Of a stretch of DNA of 64,000 bases, positions 1-9,995 are shown one piece after another. The stretch spans positions 1 to 64,000 of the forward strand of contig JANJWO010000065.1 of NCBI GenBank assembly GCA_024709485.1, read 5' to 3'. Position numbers and translations under genes: made by a program. The first letter of the stretch is position 1; each line of letters starts with the position of its first letter. The stretch comes from Hydrogenophilaceae bacterium. GTDB lineage: Bacteria; Pseudomonadota; Gammaproteobacteria; Burkholderiales; Thiobacillaceae. A model generated the notes under the pieces. The model was not told where the DNA came from. It saw only the letters and a program-made list of their open reading frames with translations, and made no database searches.

Positions 1-72
1 AACCTGGTCAGGTCCGGAAGGAAGCAGCCATAGCGGATCGTTACCAGTGCCGGGGTCAAGGCTCGCCACTTA
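1..72 (+). ncRNA. ffs: Signal recognition particle RNA (4.5S/small SRP RNA), 3' part
   Basis: The window opens inside a small bacterial SRP RNA. Bases 6-30 contain the conserved apical core (GGTCAGGTCCGGAAGGAAGC), which carries the GNRA-type loop and the symmetric loop bound by the Ffh M domain; the descending strand of the hairpin follows to about base 70. A T-run (74-79) directly after it would serve as the Rho-independent terminator. The 5' half lies outside the window. SRP RNA with Ffh and FtsY targets nascent membrane proteins to the translocon. Its position just upstream of dnaX is common in proteobacteria. Confidence 0.9.
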
Positions 73-78
73 ATTTTT

Positions 79-199
79 TGGGGATAGGAATTAGGATCTA
101 GGCGCTAGGGGTGGTTGGTTGCCAGCATATTCAGCACGCCCGCGCCGTGATTGCCTGGTTCCTGGCCCCTAGTCCCTAGTCCCTTAGCCCCTGACCCCT
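79..199. repeat. Intergenic hairpin repeat, CCCTAGT-monomer class
   Basis: The left arm (about 81-112) is rich in TAGG/CTAGGGG words. The right arm (about 159-199) reads as near-tandem CCCTAGT, CCCTAGT, CCCTTAG, CCCCTGA monomers and is complementary to the left arm, with about 45 bases between them. It has the same architecture as the CACAGAG and ACAAGGAGG hairpins elsewhere in the window but a different monomer. The right arm ends flush against the dnaX ATG, so no Shine-Dalgarno sequence is visible for dnaX. Confidence 0.55.
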
Positions 200-1861
200 A
201 TGTCGGACCTGTTCGGTGAATCCTCCCAAGTGGCAGTGGCGCTGGCCCGCAAGTGGCGGCCGCGGCGTTTTGCCGACCTCACCGGCCAGGAGCACGTGGT
301 GCAGGCGCTGAGCAATGCGCTGACCCAGGGCCGGCTGCATCACGCCTATCTCTTCACCGGCACGCGCGGCGTGGGCAAGACCACGCTGGCGCGCATCCTC
401 GCCAAGTGCCTCAACTGCGAAACCGGCGTGACGCCGGCGCCCTGCGGCGAGTGCAGCGCCTGCAGGCAGATCGATGCCGGCCGCTTCGTCGACCTGCTGG
501 AACTGGACGCCGCCTCCAACACCGGCGTCGACAACATGCGCGAGGTGCTGGACAACGCCCAGTACGCGCCCACCGTCGGCCGCTACAAGGTGTACATCAT
601 CGACGAAGTGCACATGCTGTCGAAGCCGGCCTTCAACTCCATGCTGAAGACGCTGGAGGAGCCGCCCGAGCACGTGAAGTTCATTCTCGCCACCACCGAC
701 CCGCAGAAGATCCCGGTCACCGTATTGAGCCGCTGCCTGCAGTTCAACCTCAAGCCGATGACGCCGGCCCAGGTCACGCAGCGGCTTGCCCATGTGCTGG
801 AGCAGGAAGGCATCGCCGCCGAGCCCGCCGCGCTCAACCTGCTCGCGCGCGCCGCCAACGGCAGCATGCGCGATGCGCTGTCGCTGACCGACCAGGCCAT
901 CGCGCACGGCAGCGGCAGGCTCGAGGCCGCCGGCGTGCAAGCCATGCTCGGTACCGTGGGCCAGGATTATCTGTTCGACATCCTCGACGCCCTCGAACGG
1001 CAGGATGCCGATGGCCTGCTGGCGCAGCCGCGCCGCCTGTCGGAACGCGGCCTGTCGCTGAGCGCGGCGCTGCAGGATCTGGGCGGCCTGCTCACCCGCA
1101 TCGCCCTGGCGCAGGCCGCGCCGGATGCCCTCGCCGATGACGGGCAGGACGCCGCGCGCGTGCAGGCATTCGCCGGGCGGCTCGATGCCGAAACCGTGCA
1201 GCTTTATTACCAGATCGCCTTGAACGGCCGCCGCGACCTGCCGTTTGCGCCCGATGAGCTCGCCGGCTTCAGCATGACGCTGCTGCGCATGCTGGCCTTC
1301 GCGCCCGCCGCGGACCTGGCGGTGCAGTCCGCCACCCGGCCGGCGGCGCTGGCCGTGCCCAAGGCGCGGATCACGCAGGCCGCTGCCGAAAAACCGCAGG
1401 CCCTGCGCGCGACCGAACCGGAACCCGACCCGGAACCGGAACCGGAACCGGCAGCGGCGGCTTTGCCGCAGTCCGGCCAGGACTGGCCCGCCATCGTCGC
1501 CGGCCTCAAGTTGGGCGGCATGGCGCGCATGCTTGCGGATCAGTGCGAGTTGAAATCTTTCGACGGCGGCGCGATGCAACTCGGCCTGGCCGAGGCGCAC
1601 AAGCACCTGCTCGACAAGATTTACCGGGAAAAACTGGAGGCCGCGCTCAGGGGCAGATTCGGCGCCGCGCTCAAGGTGAGCTTCGAAGTCGGCGCCTCCA
1701 CCGGCCAGAGCCCGGTCGAAGTGCGCGCGCGCGCCAGGGCCGAGCAGCAGGCTGAGGCCGTGGCGGCGATCGAGACCGATCCCTTCATCCGGGATCTGGT
1801 GGAGCAATTCGATGCGCGGGTCGATCCGGCATCCATCCAATCACTAGGAGAGAAGCAATGA
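200..1861 (+). CDS. dnaX: DNA polymerase III subunits gamma/tau (clamp loader ATPase)
   Basis: AAA+ motor of the sliding-clamp loader that links the replicative polymerase cores. The 553-residue product shows the Walker A motif GTRGVGKTT (54-62), a zinc site formed by C73, C82, C85 and C88, the Walker B IIDEVH (133-138) and the SRC sensor (177-179). A Pro/Glu repeat linker near 407-418 precedes the C-terminal tau domain. The length fits a tau-type product; no convincing frameshift signal for a separate gamma form was seen. The ATG at 200 has no Shine-Dalgarno sequence because a hairpin repeat abuts it; GTG codons near 229 and 235 are alternatives and also lack one. The stop overlaps the next gene by four bases (ATGA), giving the usual dnaX-ybaB-recR order. 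Confidence 0.97.
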   Translation: MSDLFGESSQVAVALARKWRPRRFADLTGQEHVVQALSNALTQGRLHHAYLFTGTRGVGKTTLARILAKCLNCETGVTPAPCGECSACRQIDAGRFVDLLELDAASNTGVDNMREVLDNAQYAPTVGRYKVYIIDEVHMLSKPAFNSMLKTLEEPPEHVKFILATTDPQKIPVTVLSRCLQFNLKPMTPAQVTQRLAHVLEQEGIAAEPAALNLLARAANGSMRDALSLTDQAIAHGSGRLEAAGVQAMLGTVGQDYLFDILDALERQDADGLLAQPRRLSERGLSLSAALQDLGGLLTRIALAQAAPDALADDGQDAARVQAFAGRLDAETVQLYYQIALNGRRDLPFAPDELAGFSMTLLRMLAFAPAADLAVQSATRPAALAVPKARITQAAAEKPQALRATEPEPDPEPEPEPAAAALPQSGQDWPAIVAGLKLGGMARMLADQCELKSFDGGAMQLGLAEAHKHLLDKIYREKLEAALRGRFGAALKVSFEVGASTGQSPVEVRARARAEQQAEAVAAIETDPFIRDLVEQFDARVDPASIQSLGEKQ

Positions 1862-2181
1862 TCAAAGGCGGAATCGGCAACATGATGAAGCAGGTTCAGC
1901 TGATGCAGCAGAACATGCAGAAGGCGCAGGAACAGCTCGCCGAAACCGAAGTGGAAGGCGTATCCGGCGCCGGCATGGTCAAGATCACCATGACCTGCCG
2001 CAACGACGTGCGCCGCGTGCAGATCGACCCTGGCGTCATGGACGACAAGGAGATGCTGGAGGACCTGATCGCGGCCGCCATGAACGATGCGGTGCGCAAG
2101 GCCGAGGCCACCACCCAGGAAAAAATGGGCGCGATCACGCAGGGCATGCCCCTGCCCCCCGGCATGAAGCTGCCGTTCTGA
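1858..2181 (+). CDS. ybaB: YbaB/EbfC family nucleoid-associated protein
   Basis: A 107-residue protein of the YbaB/EbfC family, small dimeric DNA-binding proteins of the nucleoid. The sequence starts with the family's helical region ([19 protein letters not shown]), has the central strand segment ([18 protein letters not shown]) and ends with the typical Met/Pro/Gly-rich tail. It is translationally coupled to dnaX through an ATGA overlap and sits upstream of recR, the order found across proteobacteria. Its role may touch recombination or chromosome organisation, as known for the family rather than shown here. Confidence 0.93.
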   Translation: MIKGGIGNMMKQVQLMQQNMQKAQEQLAETEVEGVSGAGMVKITMTCRNDVRRVQIDPGVMDDKEMLEDLIAAAMNDAVRKAEATTQEKMGAITQGMPLPPGMKLPF

Positions 2182-2372
2182 TGGCGCCGGAAAAAATCCG
2201 CTTCTGGGCCGGCAACGCCGTGCTGGCGGTGGCGCTCCTGGTGCTGTTCAACATGGGCGCGCTGTCCGAGCGCTACGGCATGGGCGCCGTGGCGCTGTGG
2301 ATGATCCTGGTGGCCGTGGGCTTCTACCTGATCCTGTCGGGCAAGGAACCGCCCGGCTCGATGCCCGAGTAG
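2181..2372 (+). CDS. Small two-helix membrane protein of unknown function
   Basis: A 63-residue protein whose ATG overlaps the ybaB stop by one base (TGATG), so it is very likely co-translated. Two hydrophobic helices are visible (about residues 9-24 and 34-52) separated by a short polar turn (SERYGMG), with a short charged C-terminus. I do not recognise a family. It lies inside the dnaX-ybaB-recR cluster, where many relatives have no extra gene, so it may be a lineage-specific insertion. Confidence 0.6.
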   Translation: MAPEKIRFWAGNAVLAVALLVLFNMGALSERYGMGAVALWMILVAVGFYLILSGKEPPGSMPE

Positions 2373-2387
2373 GCTTGAAAAGTAGTC

Positions 2388-2507
2388 AGCCACAGAGAAC
2401 ACAGAGTTCACAGAGAGAAAAACCAGGCTCTGGACTGGTGATGGATTTCCCGGTGGCGAGGCTGTTGATGCTTCAGGAAGCCCTCTCTGTGCCCTCTGTG
2501 GCTTGAA
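2388..2507. repeat. Intergenic hairpin repeat, CACAGAG-monomer class
   Basis: The left arm 2388-2420 contains three CACAGAG(A/T) monomers in near-tandem; the right arm 2481-2507 contains the complementary CTCTCTGTG and CTCTGTGG units. About 60 bases separate the arms. It sits between the small membrane protein gene and recR. It belongs to the same family as the copies near 4.58, 26.2, 26.5 and 46.4 kb. Confidence 0.8.
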
Positions 2508-2524
2508 GTGAGGTTTTTGGGACA

Positions 2525-3127
2525 ATGAGTGAAAAGCAGCCCGGCGCGCTCGCCGCCCTGATCGACGCGCTGCGCGCCCTGCCCGGCGTGGGCCCCAAGT
2601 CGGCGGCGCGCATGGCCTATCATCTGCTGCAGCGCGACCGCGCCGGCGCGCAGAAACTGGCATCGGCCCTGGACCATGCCTTGAGCGGCCTGCAGCATTG
2701 CCGGCTGTGCAACAACTTTTCCGAAACGGAAATCTGCCCCACCTGCGCCAATCCGCGCCGCGACAGAAGATTGCTGGCGGTGGTGGAAATGCCCGCCGAC
2801 CTCAACACCCTGGAGTCCACGCAAAGCTACAACGGCCTCTACTTCGTGCTGATGGGCAGGCTTTCCCCGCTCGACGGCGTGGGCCCGCGCGAAATCAGCC
2901 TCGACAAGCTGGTCAGCCGCGCACTCGACGGCGTGGTCGAGGAGGTGGTGCTGGCCACCAATTTCACCCCCGAGGGCGAGGCCACCGCGCACATGCTGGG
3001 CGAGCGCCTGCACGAGAAGGGCCTCAAGGTGTCGCGTCTGGCGCGCGGCGTGCCGCTGGGCGGCGAGCTGGAATACGTCGATCTCGGCACCATCGCCCAG
3101 GCCTTCCGCGAGCGCCGCCCGGTTTAG
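2525..3127 (+). CDS. recR: Recombination mediator protein RecR
   Basis: RecR works with RecO/RecF to load RecA at gaps. The 200-residue sequence has the N-terminal helix-hairpin-helix region ([18 protein letters not shown], 18-35), a four-cysteine zinc finger (C59, C62, C71, C74) and a Toprim domain from about residue 82 ([15 protein letters not shown]). The length matches the family. The ATG follows a hairpin repeat. It is the fourth gene of the dnaX cluster and is followed 60 bases later by purB. Confidence 0.97.
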   Translation: MSEKQPGALAALIDALRALPGVGPKSAARMAYHLLQRDRAGAQKLASALDHALSGLQHCRLCNNFSETEICPTCANPRRDRRLLAVVEMPADLNTLESTQSYNGLYFVLMGRLSPLDGVGPREISLDKLVSRALDGVVEEVVLATNFTPEGEATAHMLGERLHEKGLKVSRLARGVPLGGELEYVDLGTIAQAFRERRPV

Positions 3128-3163
3128 CCGCCCCATCCAGGCCTGGCATCTCCGGTAAAATAG

Positions 3164-4561
<1,398 letters not shown>

Positions 4562-4579
4562 AAGGCGCAAAAGCCTTTG

Positions 4580-4653
4580 ACACAGAGGAAGCAGAGGGAA
4601 CAGAGGAAGGCCCCGATTATTGGTTTTTTGGTTTCCTCTGCTGCCTCTGTGTA
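4580..4653. repeat. Intergenic hairpin repeat, CACAGAG-monomer class
   Basis: The left arm 4580-4609 reads as three units of about nine bases (CACAGAGGAA, GCAGAGGGAA, CAGAGGAAGG). The right arm 4632-4653 is the complement (TTTCCTCTG, CTGCCTCTGTGT). The loop is about 22 bases. It lies 20 bases after the purB stop, where it could also act as a processing or termination hairpin. Confidence 0.85.
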
Positions 4654-4673
4654 TATTGAATTAACGATTCGCG

Positions 4674-4976
4674 ATGACTGAACCCACCGAAATCCTCCGC
4701 GCCAAGCTCAACGGCGAGACCGCCAAGGTGAGCTGGGCCGAAATGCAGCGCCATCACGCGCGCGGCGTGGTGGTGCGCGTGGCGGGCGAACTCGACTTGC
4801 TGGACGTGGCGGTGGCGATGGCGCACGACGACGGCGCCGCGGTCGGCCGCTGGATGCAGGCGGGGCAGGTCGGCAAGATCAGCGACGAAGAAGCGCGCGA
4901 CTGCCTGGCGCGCGACCCCGCCTTGTGGAGCGTGGTGGTGGCGCCGTGGGTGCTGGTGCAGGAGCGGCACAGCTGA
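4674..4976 (+). CDS. DUF2288 family protein
   Basis: A 100-residue soluble acidic protein that I place in the DUF2288 family from its overall pattern: an N-terminal helix with LRAKLNGETAKVSW, the central GELDLLDVAVAMAHDD segment and the terminal DPALWSVVVAPWVLVQ. No biochemical role is known to me. The ATG at 4674 has no strong Shine-Dalgarno sequence. It is flanked on both sides by hairpin repeats of two different classes. Confidence 0.75.
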   Translation: MTEPTEILRAKLNGETAKVSWAEMQRHHARGVVVRVAGELDLLDVAVAMAHDDGAAVGRWMQAGQVGKISDEEARDCLARDPALWSVVVAPWVLVQERHS

Positions 4977-4981
4977 TCTTT

Positions 4982-5043
4982 ACAAAGGGGACACGAGGAC
5001 AAGAGTAAACCTTGTTGTTTTTTTACTCTTGTCCTCCTTGTTC
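4982..5043. repeat. Intergenic hairpin repeat, ACAAGGAGG-monomer class
   Basis: The left arm 4982-5009 (ACAAAGGGGACACGAGGACA then AGAGTAAA) pairs with the right arm 5022-5043 (TTTACTCTTGTCCTCCTTGT). Thirteen bases separate them. The same monomer class recurs at 54.38 and 62.66 kb. A TTG inside the right arm extends the reading frame of the next gene, but that gene's own ATG and ribosome site lie just downstream. Confidence 0.85.
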
Positions 5044-5067
5044 AATTTCTTGAGAGTGGAAAGAAAC

Positions 5068-5928
5068 ATGCCCGCATTCGACAAAGACGTCGGCCTTGCC
5101 GACTTCGAGCAGGAGGTCATCGAGGCCTCCTTCAAGCAGCCGGTGGTGGTGGATTTCTGGGCGCCGTGGTGCGGCCCCTGCAAGACGCTCAAGCCCATCC
5201 TGGAAAAGCTCGCGGCCGAATACGGCGGCCAGTTCGTGCTCGCCAAGGTCAACGCCGACGAGAACCAGGAGCTGTCCGCGCAGTTCGGCGTGCGCGGCAT
5301 TCCGGACGTGAAGGCCGTGGTCAAGGGCAAGGTCGTCGACGAGTTTTCCGGCGCGCTGCCGGAGAGCGCGGTGCGCGCCTGGCTCGGCAAGTTCATCCCC
5401 AGTCCGGCGGAGGAGCTGCGCCAGCAGGCCCAGCTGAAGCGCGGCGCGGGCGACGAGGCCGGCGCGCTGCAGCTGCTGGCGCAGGCCTCGCAGCTCGACC
5501 CCAAGAACGAATGGGTGCGCGTGGATGCGGCCGAGATCATGTTCGTGCAGGGCGAGCTGGAAGAGGCGCGCCGCCTGCTGTCCAGCATCCGCAATGACGA
5601 AGTGGCCAAGGATGCGCGCACCATGCAGCTGCTGGCGCAGATCAAGCTCGCGGAAATGAACGCCGGCGGCGAGAACGAAGCCACCCTGTCGGCGGCCATC
5701 GAGGCCGATGCCGGCAATCTCGACGCGCGCTTGAAGCTTGCCAACCTGATGATCGGCTCCGGGCGCTACGCGGAGGGCATGGACCAGCTCATCGAAATCG
5801 TGCGCCGCGACCGCGGCTTCCAGGACGACATCGGCCGCAAGACCCTGCTCGACGTGTTCAGCCTGCTGGGCGGGCAGGGCGAACTGGTCGCGCGCTACCG
5901 CCGCCTGCTGGCCAGCGCGCTGAACTAA
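5068..5928 (+). CDS. cnoX: Thioredoxin-domain/TPR co-chaperone (CnoX/YbbN-type)
   Basis: A 286-residue protein with an N-terminal thioredoxin fold carrying an intact WAPWCGPCK active site (C35, C38), followed from about residue 125 by helical TPR-like repeats. This layout is that of CnoX/YbbN, a holdase that protects proteins under oxidative stress and passes them to chaperones. E. coli YbbN lacks the active-site pair; this protein keeps CGPC, so it probably also has redox activity, as reported for other CnoX proteins. I chose the ATG at 5068, preceded by GTGGAAAGAAAC, over the upstream TTG at 5029 because the latter lies in a repeat. Confidence 0.85.
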   Translation: MPAFDKDVGLADFEQEVIEASFKQPVVVDFWAPWCGPCKTLKPILEKLAAEYGGQFVLAKVNADENQELSAQFGVRGIPDVKAVVKGKVVDEFSGALPESAVRAWLGKFIPSPAEELRQQAQLKRGAGDEAGALQLLAQASQLDPKNEWVRVDAAEIMFVQGELEEARRLLSSIRNDEVAKDARTMQLLAQIKLAEMNAGGENEATLSAAIEADAGNLDARLKLANLMIGSGRYAEGMDQLIEIVRRDRGFQDDIGRKTLLDVFSLLGGQGELVARYRRLLASALN

Positions 5929-5936
5929 GCCCGCGC

Positions 5937-6605
5937 GTGGCGCGCATTCTCGTCGTCCACTACTCGCGCAGCGGCCATACCGCGCGGCTGGCGGGAATGC
6001 TGGCGGAAGCGATGCGCAGGCACGGACACGAGGTGGAAACCGAGCCCATCCGCGCCGAACGCGAGTGGAGCAAATGGCTGCTGCCCATTCCGCTCCTGCC
6101 GCTGTTGCCCGTGCTGCCGCTCTATTTGGCGAGCGGCCGCTTCCGCCGCTTCTGGCATCGCCATCATTACCAGCCCCGCCAGGCGATCCGCCCCCTCGCC
6201 CATGCCGACCTGTCGGGCTTCGACCTGGTGCTGCTCGGCACGCCCAAGTGGCTTTATCTGTCCTATCCCGTGGCGCGCTGGCTCGATGTGATCAGCGGCC
6301 TGGAAGGCAAGGCCGTGGGGGCATTTGCGACCTTTTGCGGGCCGCCGCTCGAAGTGTTCGAAATCGACATGCTGTTCGAGCCGCTGGAAGCGCGCCTGCG
6401 ATCCCGCGGCGCGCTGCCGGCCGGCCGGCTTGGCATGTCCAGCGACTATCACGAGTATTTCTTTTTCGGCGAAATGCGCAGCCTGTTCCGCTGGCTGTCG
6501 CGCAAGGCCTATGGCCGGCCGCTGGCGGACTTCACGCTCGACGGCGCAGTCGGCAAGGCCGCGCTGGCCAGGTTTTGTGCAGACATTCTGCGCGATTCGA
6601 AATAG
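5937..6605 (+). CDS. Flavodoxin-fold / NAD(P)H-dependent oxidoreductase-like protein
   Basis: A 222-residue protein beginning with the flavodoxin-type phosphate-binding loop (ILVVHYSRSGHTARLAGML, 4-22) and with further family blocks LVLLGTPKWLYLSYPVARW and GKAVGAFATFCGPP. It probably binds FMN and acts in an unspecified redox reaction. A hydrophobic insert (LLPIPLLPLLPVLPLYL, about 44-60) between the first two blocks is unusual for soluble flavodoxins and suggests membrane association. The start is GTG, eight bases after cnoX, so the two genes are probably one operon. Confidence 0.72.
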   Translation: MARILVVHYSRSGHTARLAGMLAEAMRRHGHEVETEPIRAEREWSKWLLPIPLLPLLPVLPLYLASGRFRRFWHRHHYQPRQAIRPLAHADLSGFDLVLLGTPKWLYLSYPVARWLDVISGLEGKAVGAFATFCGPPLEVFEIDMLFEPLEARLRSRGALPAGRLGMSSDYHEYFFFGEMRSLFRWLSRKAYGRPLADFTLDGAVGKAALARFCADILRDSK

Positions 6606-6614
6606 TATTCAGTG

Positions 6615-6830
6615 ATGACAAACGCCGCCATGGACCCTCTGGAACTTGCCGCCGCCGTGCGCGCGGCGTGCCTGCGGGCCGTCGTCGAGGCCTACGAGGC
6701 CGCGGGCGTGCAAGGCCTTTGCGCAGAGGGCCGCTGGGAGGCCGCGGTCGGCGCCCTGGAGTCGCTGGATCTGGACCGGCTCATTCGGGAAATCGAGCAG
6801 GCGAATGCCGGCGGGCCTGCGCCGGATTGA
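6615..6830 (+). CDS. Hypothetical small helical protein
   Basis: About 71 residues, rich in Ala, Glu and Leu, predicted to be all helical (LAAAVRAACLRAVVEAYEAA; WEAAVGALESLDLDRLIREI). A GTG at 6612 and a second ATG at 6630 are alternative starts; none has a good Shine-Dalgarno sequence. It begins nine bases after the flavodoxin-like gene and codon use matches the neighbours, which supports it being real. No family recognised. Confidence 0.5.
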   Translation: MTNAAMDPLELAAAVRAACLRAVVEAYEAAGVQGLCAEGRWEAAVGALESLDLDRLIREIEQANAGGPAPD

Positions 6831-6880
6831 TGCCCGGCCGCGGCGCTGGGCTGCCGCGCCTTGCCGAATGGCGCCGCGCG

Positions 6881-7699
6881 CTAGCGGGCCAGCCCCGGAT
6901 AGAGCCGCGCCGCCAGGCCCAGCAGCCCGGCAAACACCAGCAGCATGATGCCGAAGCTCGTGGGCATGGAATAGGCGCTCTCGCCGCCCACGATCATCGC
7001 GCTGCGCAGGACGTCCACCAGATAGGTCAGCGGGTTGAACGCGGCGATGACCCTGAGCCAGCCCGGCATCAGCTCGAGCGGATAAAGTGCGTTCGAGGCG
7101 AAGAACAGCGGCATCGTCAGCAGCTGCCCGATGCCCATGAACCGCTCTCGCGTCTTGACGATGCAGGCGATGATCAGCGAGAAGGTGGAGAAAATGCATG
7201 AGCCGAGGAAGACGCCGGCCGCCATGGTCAGCATCGGCAGCGGCTCCCAGCGGATGTCCACCTGCAGCGCGACCGCGACCAGATAGACCACGACGGCCTG
7301 CACCAGGCCGCGCAAGCCGGCGGCCATGGCCTTGCCCAGCACCAGCGCGCCGCGGCTCGCCGGCGTGACCAGCAGCTTGTGGATGATGCCGAGGTCGCGT
7401 TCCCAGATGATGGCGATGCCGTAGAAAATCGCGCTGAACAGGATGCTCTGCGCGAGGATTCCCGGCGCCATGAAGTCGAGGTAGTCGAGCTTGCCGGTCG
7501 GAATCCCGCGAACCTGGCTGAACACCTGGCCGAACACCGCCAGCCACAGCACCGGCTGCACCGCGCGCGAGAACAGCTCGGTGGGATCGCGCATCAGCTT
7601 GCGCACTTCGGCATCCGCGACGGCGGCGCTTTCGTAGAGCCAGGCGAACATGCGCTTATCCCAGTCGATGAATGGTGCCGCGGCTTTCGCGGACGTCAT
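6881..7699 (-). CDS. ABC-2 type exporter permease (DrrB-like)
   Basis: An integral membrane subunit of about 272 residues with six hydrophobic segments and the ABC-2 family signature region in its C-terminal half (SALYPLELMPGWLRVIAAFN and NPLTYLVDVLR). It pairs with the ATPase encoded directly upstream and should export a hydrophobic compound. The start is uncertain: ATG codons at 7699 and 7714 both overlap the end of the ATPase gene; a further upstream ATG at 7765 lies deep in that gene. It is the last gene of a six-gene operon that begins with a TetR regulator and an RND pump. Confidence 0.88.
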   Translation of the reverse strand: MTSAKAAAPFIDWDKRMFAWLYESAAVADAEVRKLMRDPTELFSRAVQPVLWLAVFGQVFSQVRGIPTGKLDYLDFMAPGILAQSILFSAIFYGIAIIWERDLGIIHKLLVTPASRGALVLGKAMAAGLRGLVQAVVVYLVAVALQVDIRWEPLPMLTMAAGVFLGSCIFSTFSLIIACIVKTRERFMGIGQLLTMPLFFASNALYPLELMPGWLRVIAAFNPLTYLVDVLRSAMIVGGESAYSMPTSFGIMLLVFAGLLGLAARLYPGLAR

Positions 7700-8516
7700 G
7701 GTAATTGCCGCCATGGTCGAGCGCGGCGCCGCTGAAATGCGCGAACACGTCGTCCAGCGTGGCATGCGCCCCCACCTGCGCCTTGAGTTCGTCCGGCTTG
7801 CCGGTGACGGCCAGGCGGCCCTGATGGAGAAGGGCCAGCTCGTCGCACAGGACGTCGGCTTCCTCCATGTCGTGCGTGGTGATCAGGATGGTCATGCCCT
7901 TGGTCTGGCGCAGTTGCAGCAGCCGCTCCCAAACGGTTCTGCGCGCGACCGGATCGAGGCCGAGGGTCGGCTCGTCGAGGAACAGCACCTCAGGGTAGTG
8001 CAGCGTTGCCTGGGCGATTTCGAGCCGGCGGATCATGCCGCCGGAATACGTGCGGACCAGCTTGCCGGCCGCCGCTTCCAGGCCTGAAAAAGCCAGCGCC
8101 TCGCTGACGCGCGCCGCGCGCACCGCGCCGCGCAGGCCCTGCAGGCGCGCCGAAAGCTTGAGGTTCTCCAAGGCGGTCAGCGCACCGTCCGCCGACAGAA
8201 GCTGGGGCACGTAGCCGATGCGGCGCCTGACTTCGACGGGGGCTTCGGCGACATCGAAGCCGGCGACCCAGGCCGAGCCCGAGCTCGCGTCGAGCAGGGT
8301 GGTGAGAATCTTGATGGTCGTGCTCTTGCCCGCCCCATTGGGGCCGAGGAGGCCGAAGATCCGGCCGCGCGCCACATTCAGATCCAGGCTGTCGACGGCC
8401 TGGAAATGGCCGTAGCGCTTGCTCAGCGCGATGGTGGCGATGGCCGCATCCTTGGGCGGGCCGGCAAGATCCGCCGTCAGCATGGGCTTTGCCGCGTCAT
8501 GAGCAAGATCGCGCAT
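7656..8516 (-). CDS. ABC-2 type exporter ATPase (DrrA-like)
   Basis: A 286-residue nucleotide-binding subunit with Walker A GPNGAGKST (58-66), the signature YSGGM (near 162), Walker B VLFLDEP and the switch THDMEEAD. The C-terminal extension after the ATPase core is typical of the DrrA/CcmA family of drug and lipid exporters. A second ATG at 8483 would also give a full ATPase. It overlaps the permease gene and lies 69 bases after the outer-membrane channel gene, in the same orientation, so one tetR-RND-ABC transcript is likely. Confidence 0.92.
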   Translation of the reverse strand: MRDLAHDAAKPMLTADLAGPPKDAAIATIALSKRYGHFQAVDSLDLNVARGRIFGLLGPNGAGKSTTIKILTTLLDASSGSAWVAGFDVAEAPVEVRRRIGYVPQLLSADGALTALENLKLSARLQGLRGAVRAARVSEALAFSGLEAAAGKLVRTYSGGMIRRLEIAQATLHYPEVLFLDEPTLGLDPVARRTVWERLLQLRQTKGMTILITTHDMEEADVLCDELALLHQGRLAVTGKPDELKAQVGAHATLDDVFAHFSGAALDHGGNYHDVRESRGTIHRLG

Positions 8517-8585
8517 CGAGCCGGCAGCATGGAATCACCCGGAGCCTGCAGCGGGCGCCGCGGATTGGCTGCCGGGCACGGCCAC

Positions 8586-9995
8586 TTATTCGCCGCCCCC
8601 CAGCGCCCTGAACAGCGCGACTTCCGCGCTCAGCAACTGGCGGCGCACCGTGACCAGCGCCTGCTCGGCGGCAAAGCTTTCGCGGCTGGCGTCGAGCACT
8701 TCCAGATAATTGGCGATCCCGCTCTGCGCGCGCGCCTTCACGCGCTCCAGGCGGGCCTGGCTTGCCTGCAGGTTGGCCTGCTGCGCCGCCAGCTGCTCGC
8801 GATAGGTGGCCTGCGCGGCGAGCGCGTCGGACACTTCGCGGAAGGCCTGCTGGATGGTTTTCTCGTAGTCCGCCACCGCCCCCGCCTTGCGCGCCTCGGC
8901 CAGCTCGAGGTTGGCCTGGTTGCGGCCGGCGTCGAACAGCGGCAGCCTCAGCACCGGCTGGAACAGCCAGGCCTGGCTGCCGCCGCCGAACAGGCCGGAG
9001 AGCTCGCTGCTGGCGGTGCCGGCATTGGCGGTCAGCGCGATGCGCGGGAAGAAGGCCGCGCGCGCGGCGCCGATGTTGGCGTTGGCCGCGATCAGGCGCT
9101 GTTCTGCGGCGCGCACGTCGGGGCGCTTGAGCAGCGCTTCGGAGGGCAGGCCCGGCGCCAGTTCGGCCATGGCCGCCTGGCCGGAAACGCCGGCCGCCTG
9201 CGGCAGCGGCGTTGCCATGCCGACCAGCAGGCTGAGCGCGTTCTCCGTCTGCATGCGCTGGCGCTTGAGTTCGGCCCATTGTCCGCGCACCGATTCGGTG
9301 AGGCTTTCCGCCGCGAGCGCGTCAAGATCGGTGGCGAGGCCGGCGTCGCGCCGGCGCCGGGTGAGGTCGAGGCTTTCCTCGCGGCTTTTCAGGGTCTCGT
9401 ACGCCAGGCGTTCGCGCTCCGCGAGCTCTTCGAACTGGAACCAGGTGCCGGCGACATCGCCGATCAGGCTGACGCGGAAGCTTCTCGCGGCTTCGTCGCT
9501 GGCCAGGTACTGCGCGCGCGCGGCCTCGTTGAGCGCCGCCACGCGGCCCCAGAAATCCAGTTCGAACGAGGTGACGCCGAAGCCCAGATCGTAGCGGCCG
9601 GCGGTGCGCGCGCGGCCGGTGCCGCTGAGGTCGTCGGGGGTGCGGCTGCGGCTGGCCGCGGCTTGTCCTTCGAGCGTGGGATAGCGGTCGGCACGCGCGA
9701 TGCCGGCCAGCGCGCGCGCCTCCTCGACGCGCGCCAGCGCGATCTTCAGGTCGCGGGTGTTGTCGAGCGCCGCTTCGATCAGCGCGCGCAGCGCGGGGTC
9801 GGTGAAATAGCCGCGCCATGCGGGCACCGCGCTGGCGGCCTGGTCGCCGGCGCCGGCGAACTGCTGCGGCACCGGCGCGGCCGGGCGCTTGAACTCGGGG
9901 ATCAGTGAGCAGCCCGCCACGAACACCAGCGCGGCGAGCGAGGCGCCGAGCCGCGCCGCGGATGCGCGCGAATAGGGGAAGCGGATTTTAGTCAT
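8586..9995 (-). CDS. RND efflux outer-membrane lipoprotein channel (NodT/OprM family)
   Basis: A 469-residue TolC-fold channel. The N-terminus is a lipoprotein signal (LAALVFVAGCSLIPEF, lipobox VAGC), followed by the NodT-family opening WRGYFTDPALRALIEAALDN. The two OEP repeats are recognisable from paired segments such as TRDLKIALARVEEARA and RPDVRAAEQRLIAANANIGA. It docks with the adaptor and RND pump encoded just upstream; its start overlaps the pump stop by eight bases. Closest functional analogues are OprM/TtgC/AdeK channels, inferred from family and gene order. Confidence 0.93.
   Translation of the reverse strand: MTKIRFPYSRASAARLGASLAALVFVAGCSLIPEFKRPAAPVPQQFAGAGDQAASAVPAWRGYFTDPALRALIEAALDNTRDLKIALARVEEARALAGIARADRYPTLEGQAAASRSRTPDDLSGTGRARTAGRYDLGFGVTSFELDFWGRVAALNEAARAQYLASDEAARSFRVSLIGDVAGTWFQFEELAERERLAYETLKSREESLDLTRRRRDAGLATDLDALAAESLTESVRGQWAELKRQRMQTENALSLLVGMATPLPQAAGVSGQAAMAELAPGLPSEALLKRPDVRAAEQRLIAANANIGAARAAFFPRIALTANAGTASSELSGLFGGGSQAWLFQPVLRLPLFDAGRNQANLELAEARKAGAVADYEKTIQQAFREVSDALAAQATYREQLAAQQANLQASQARLERVKARAQSGIANYLEVLDASRESFAAEQALVTVRRQLLSAEVALFRALGGGE

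Noticed and set aside
1380..1400. A-run in dnaX as a programmed frameshift site for a gamma subunit
   Set aside because: The run is a simple GAAAAAC, without the A-AAA-AAG heptamer or a clear downstream stem, so support is too weak.
176..1840. Long minus-strand reading frame opposite dnaX (and similar Arg/His/Gln-rich frames opposite other genes)
   Set aside because: Composition is that of antisense translation of GC-rich coding DNA, there is no family resemblance, and dnaX on the other strand is unambiguous.
4580..4653. Possible CRISPR array from the repeated CACAGAGGA units
   Set aside because: Units are contiguous, only 9 bases long, have no spacers and are mirrored by an inverted arm; no cas genes.
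5029..5067. Upstream TTG start extending the thioredoxin-TPR gene by 13 codons
   Set aside because: The extension is encoded by the right arm of a hairpin repeat, and an ATG with a ribosome site follows at 5068.
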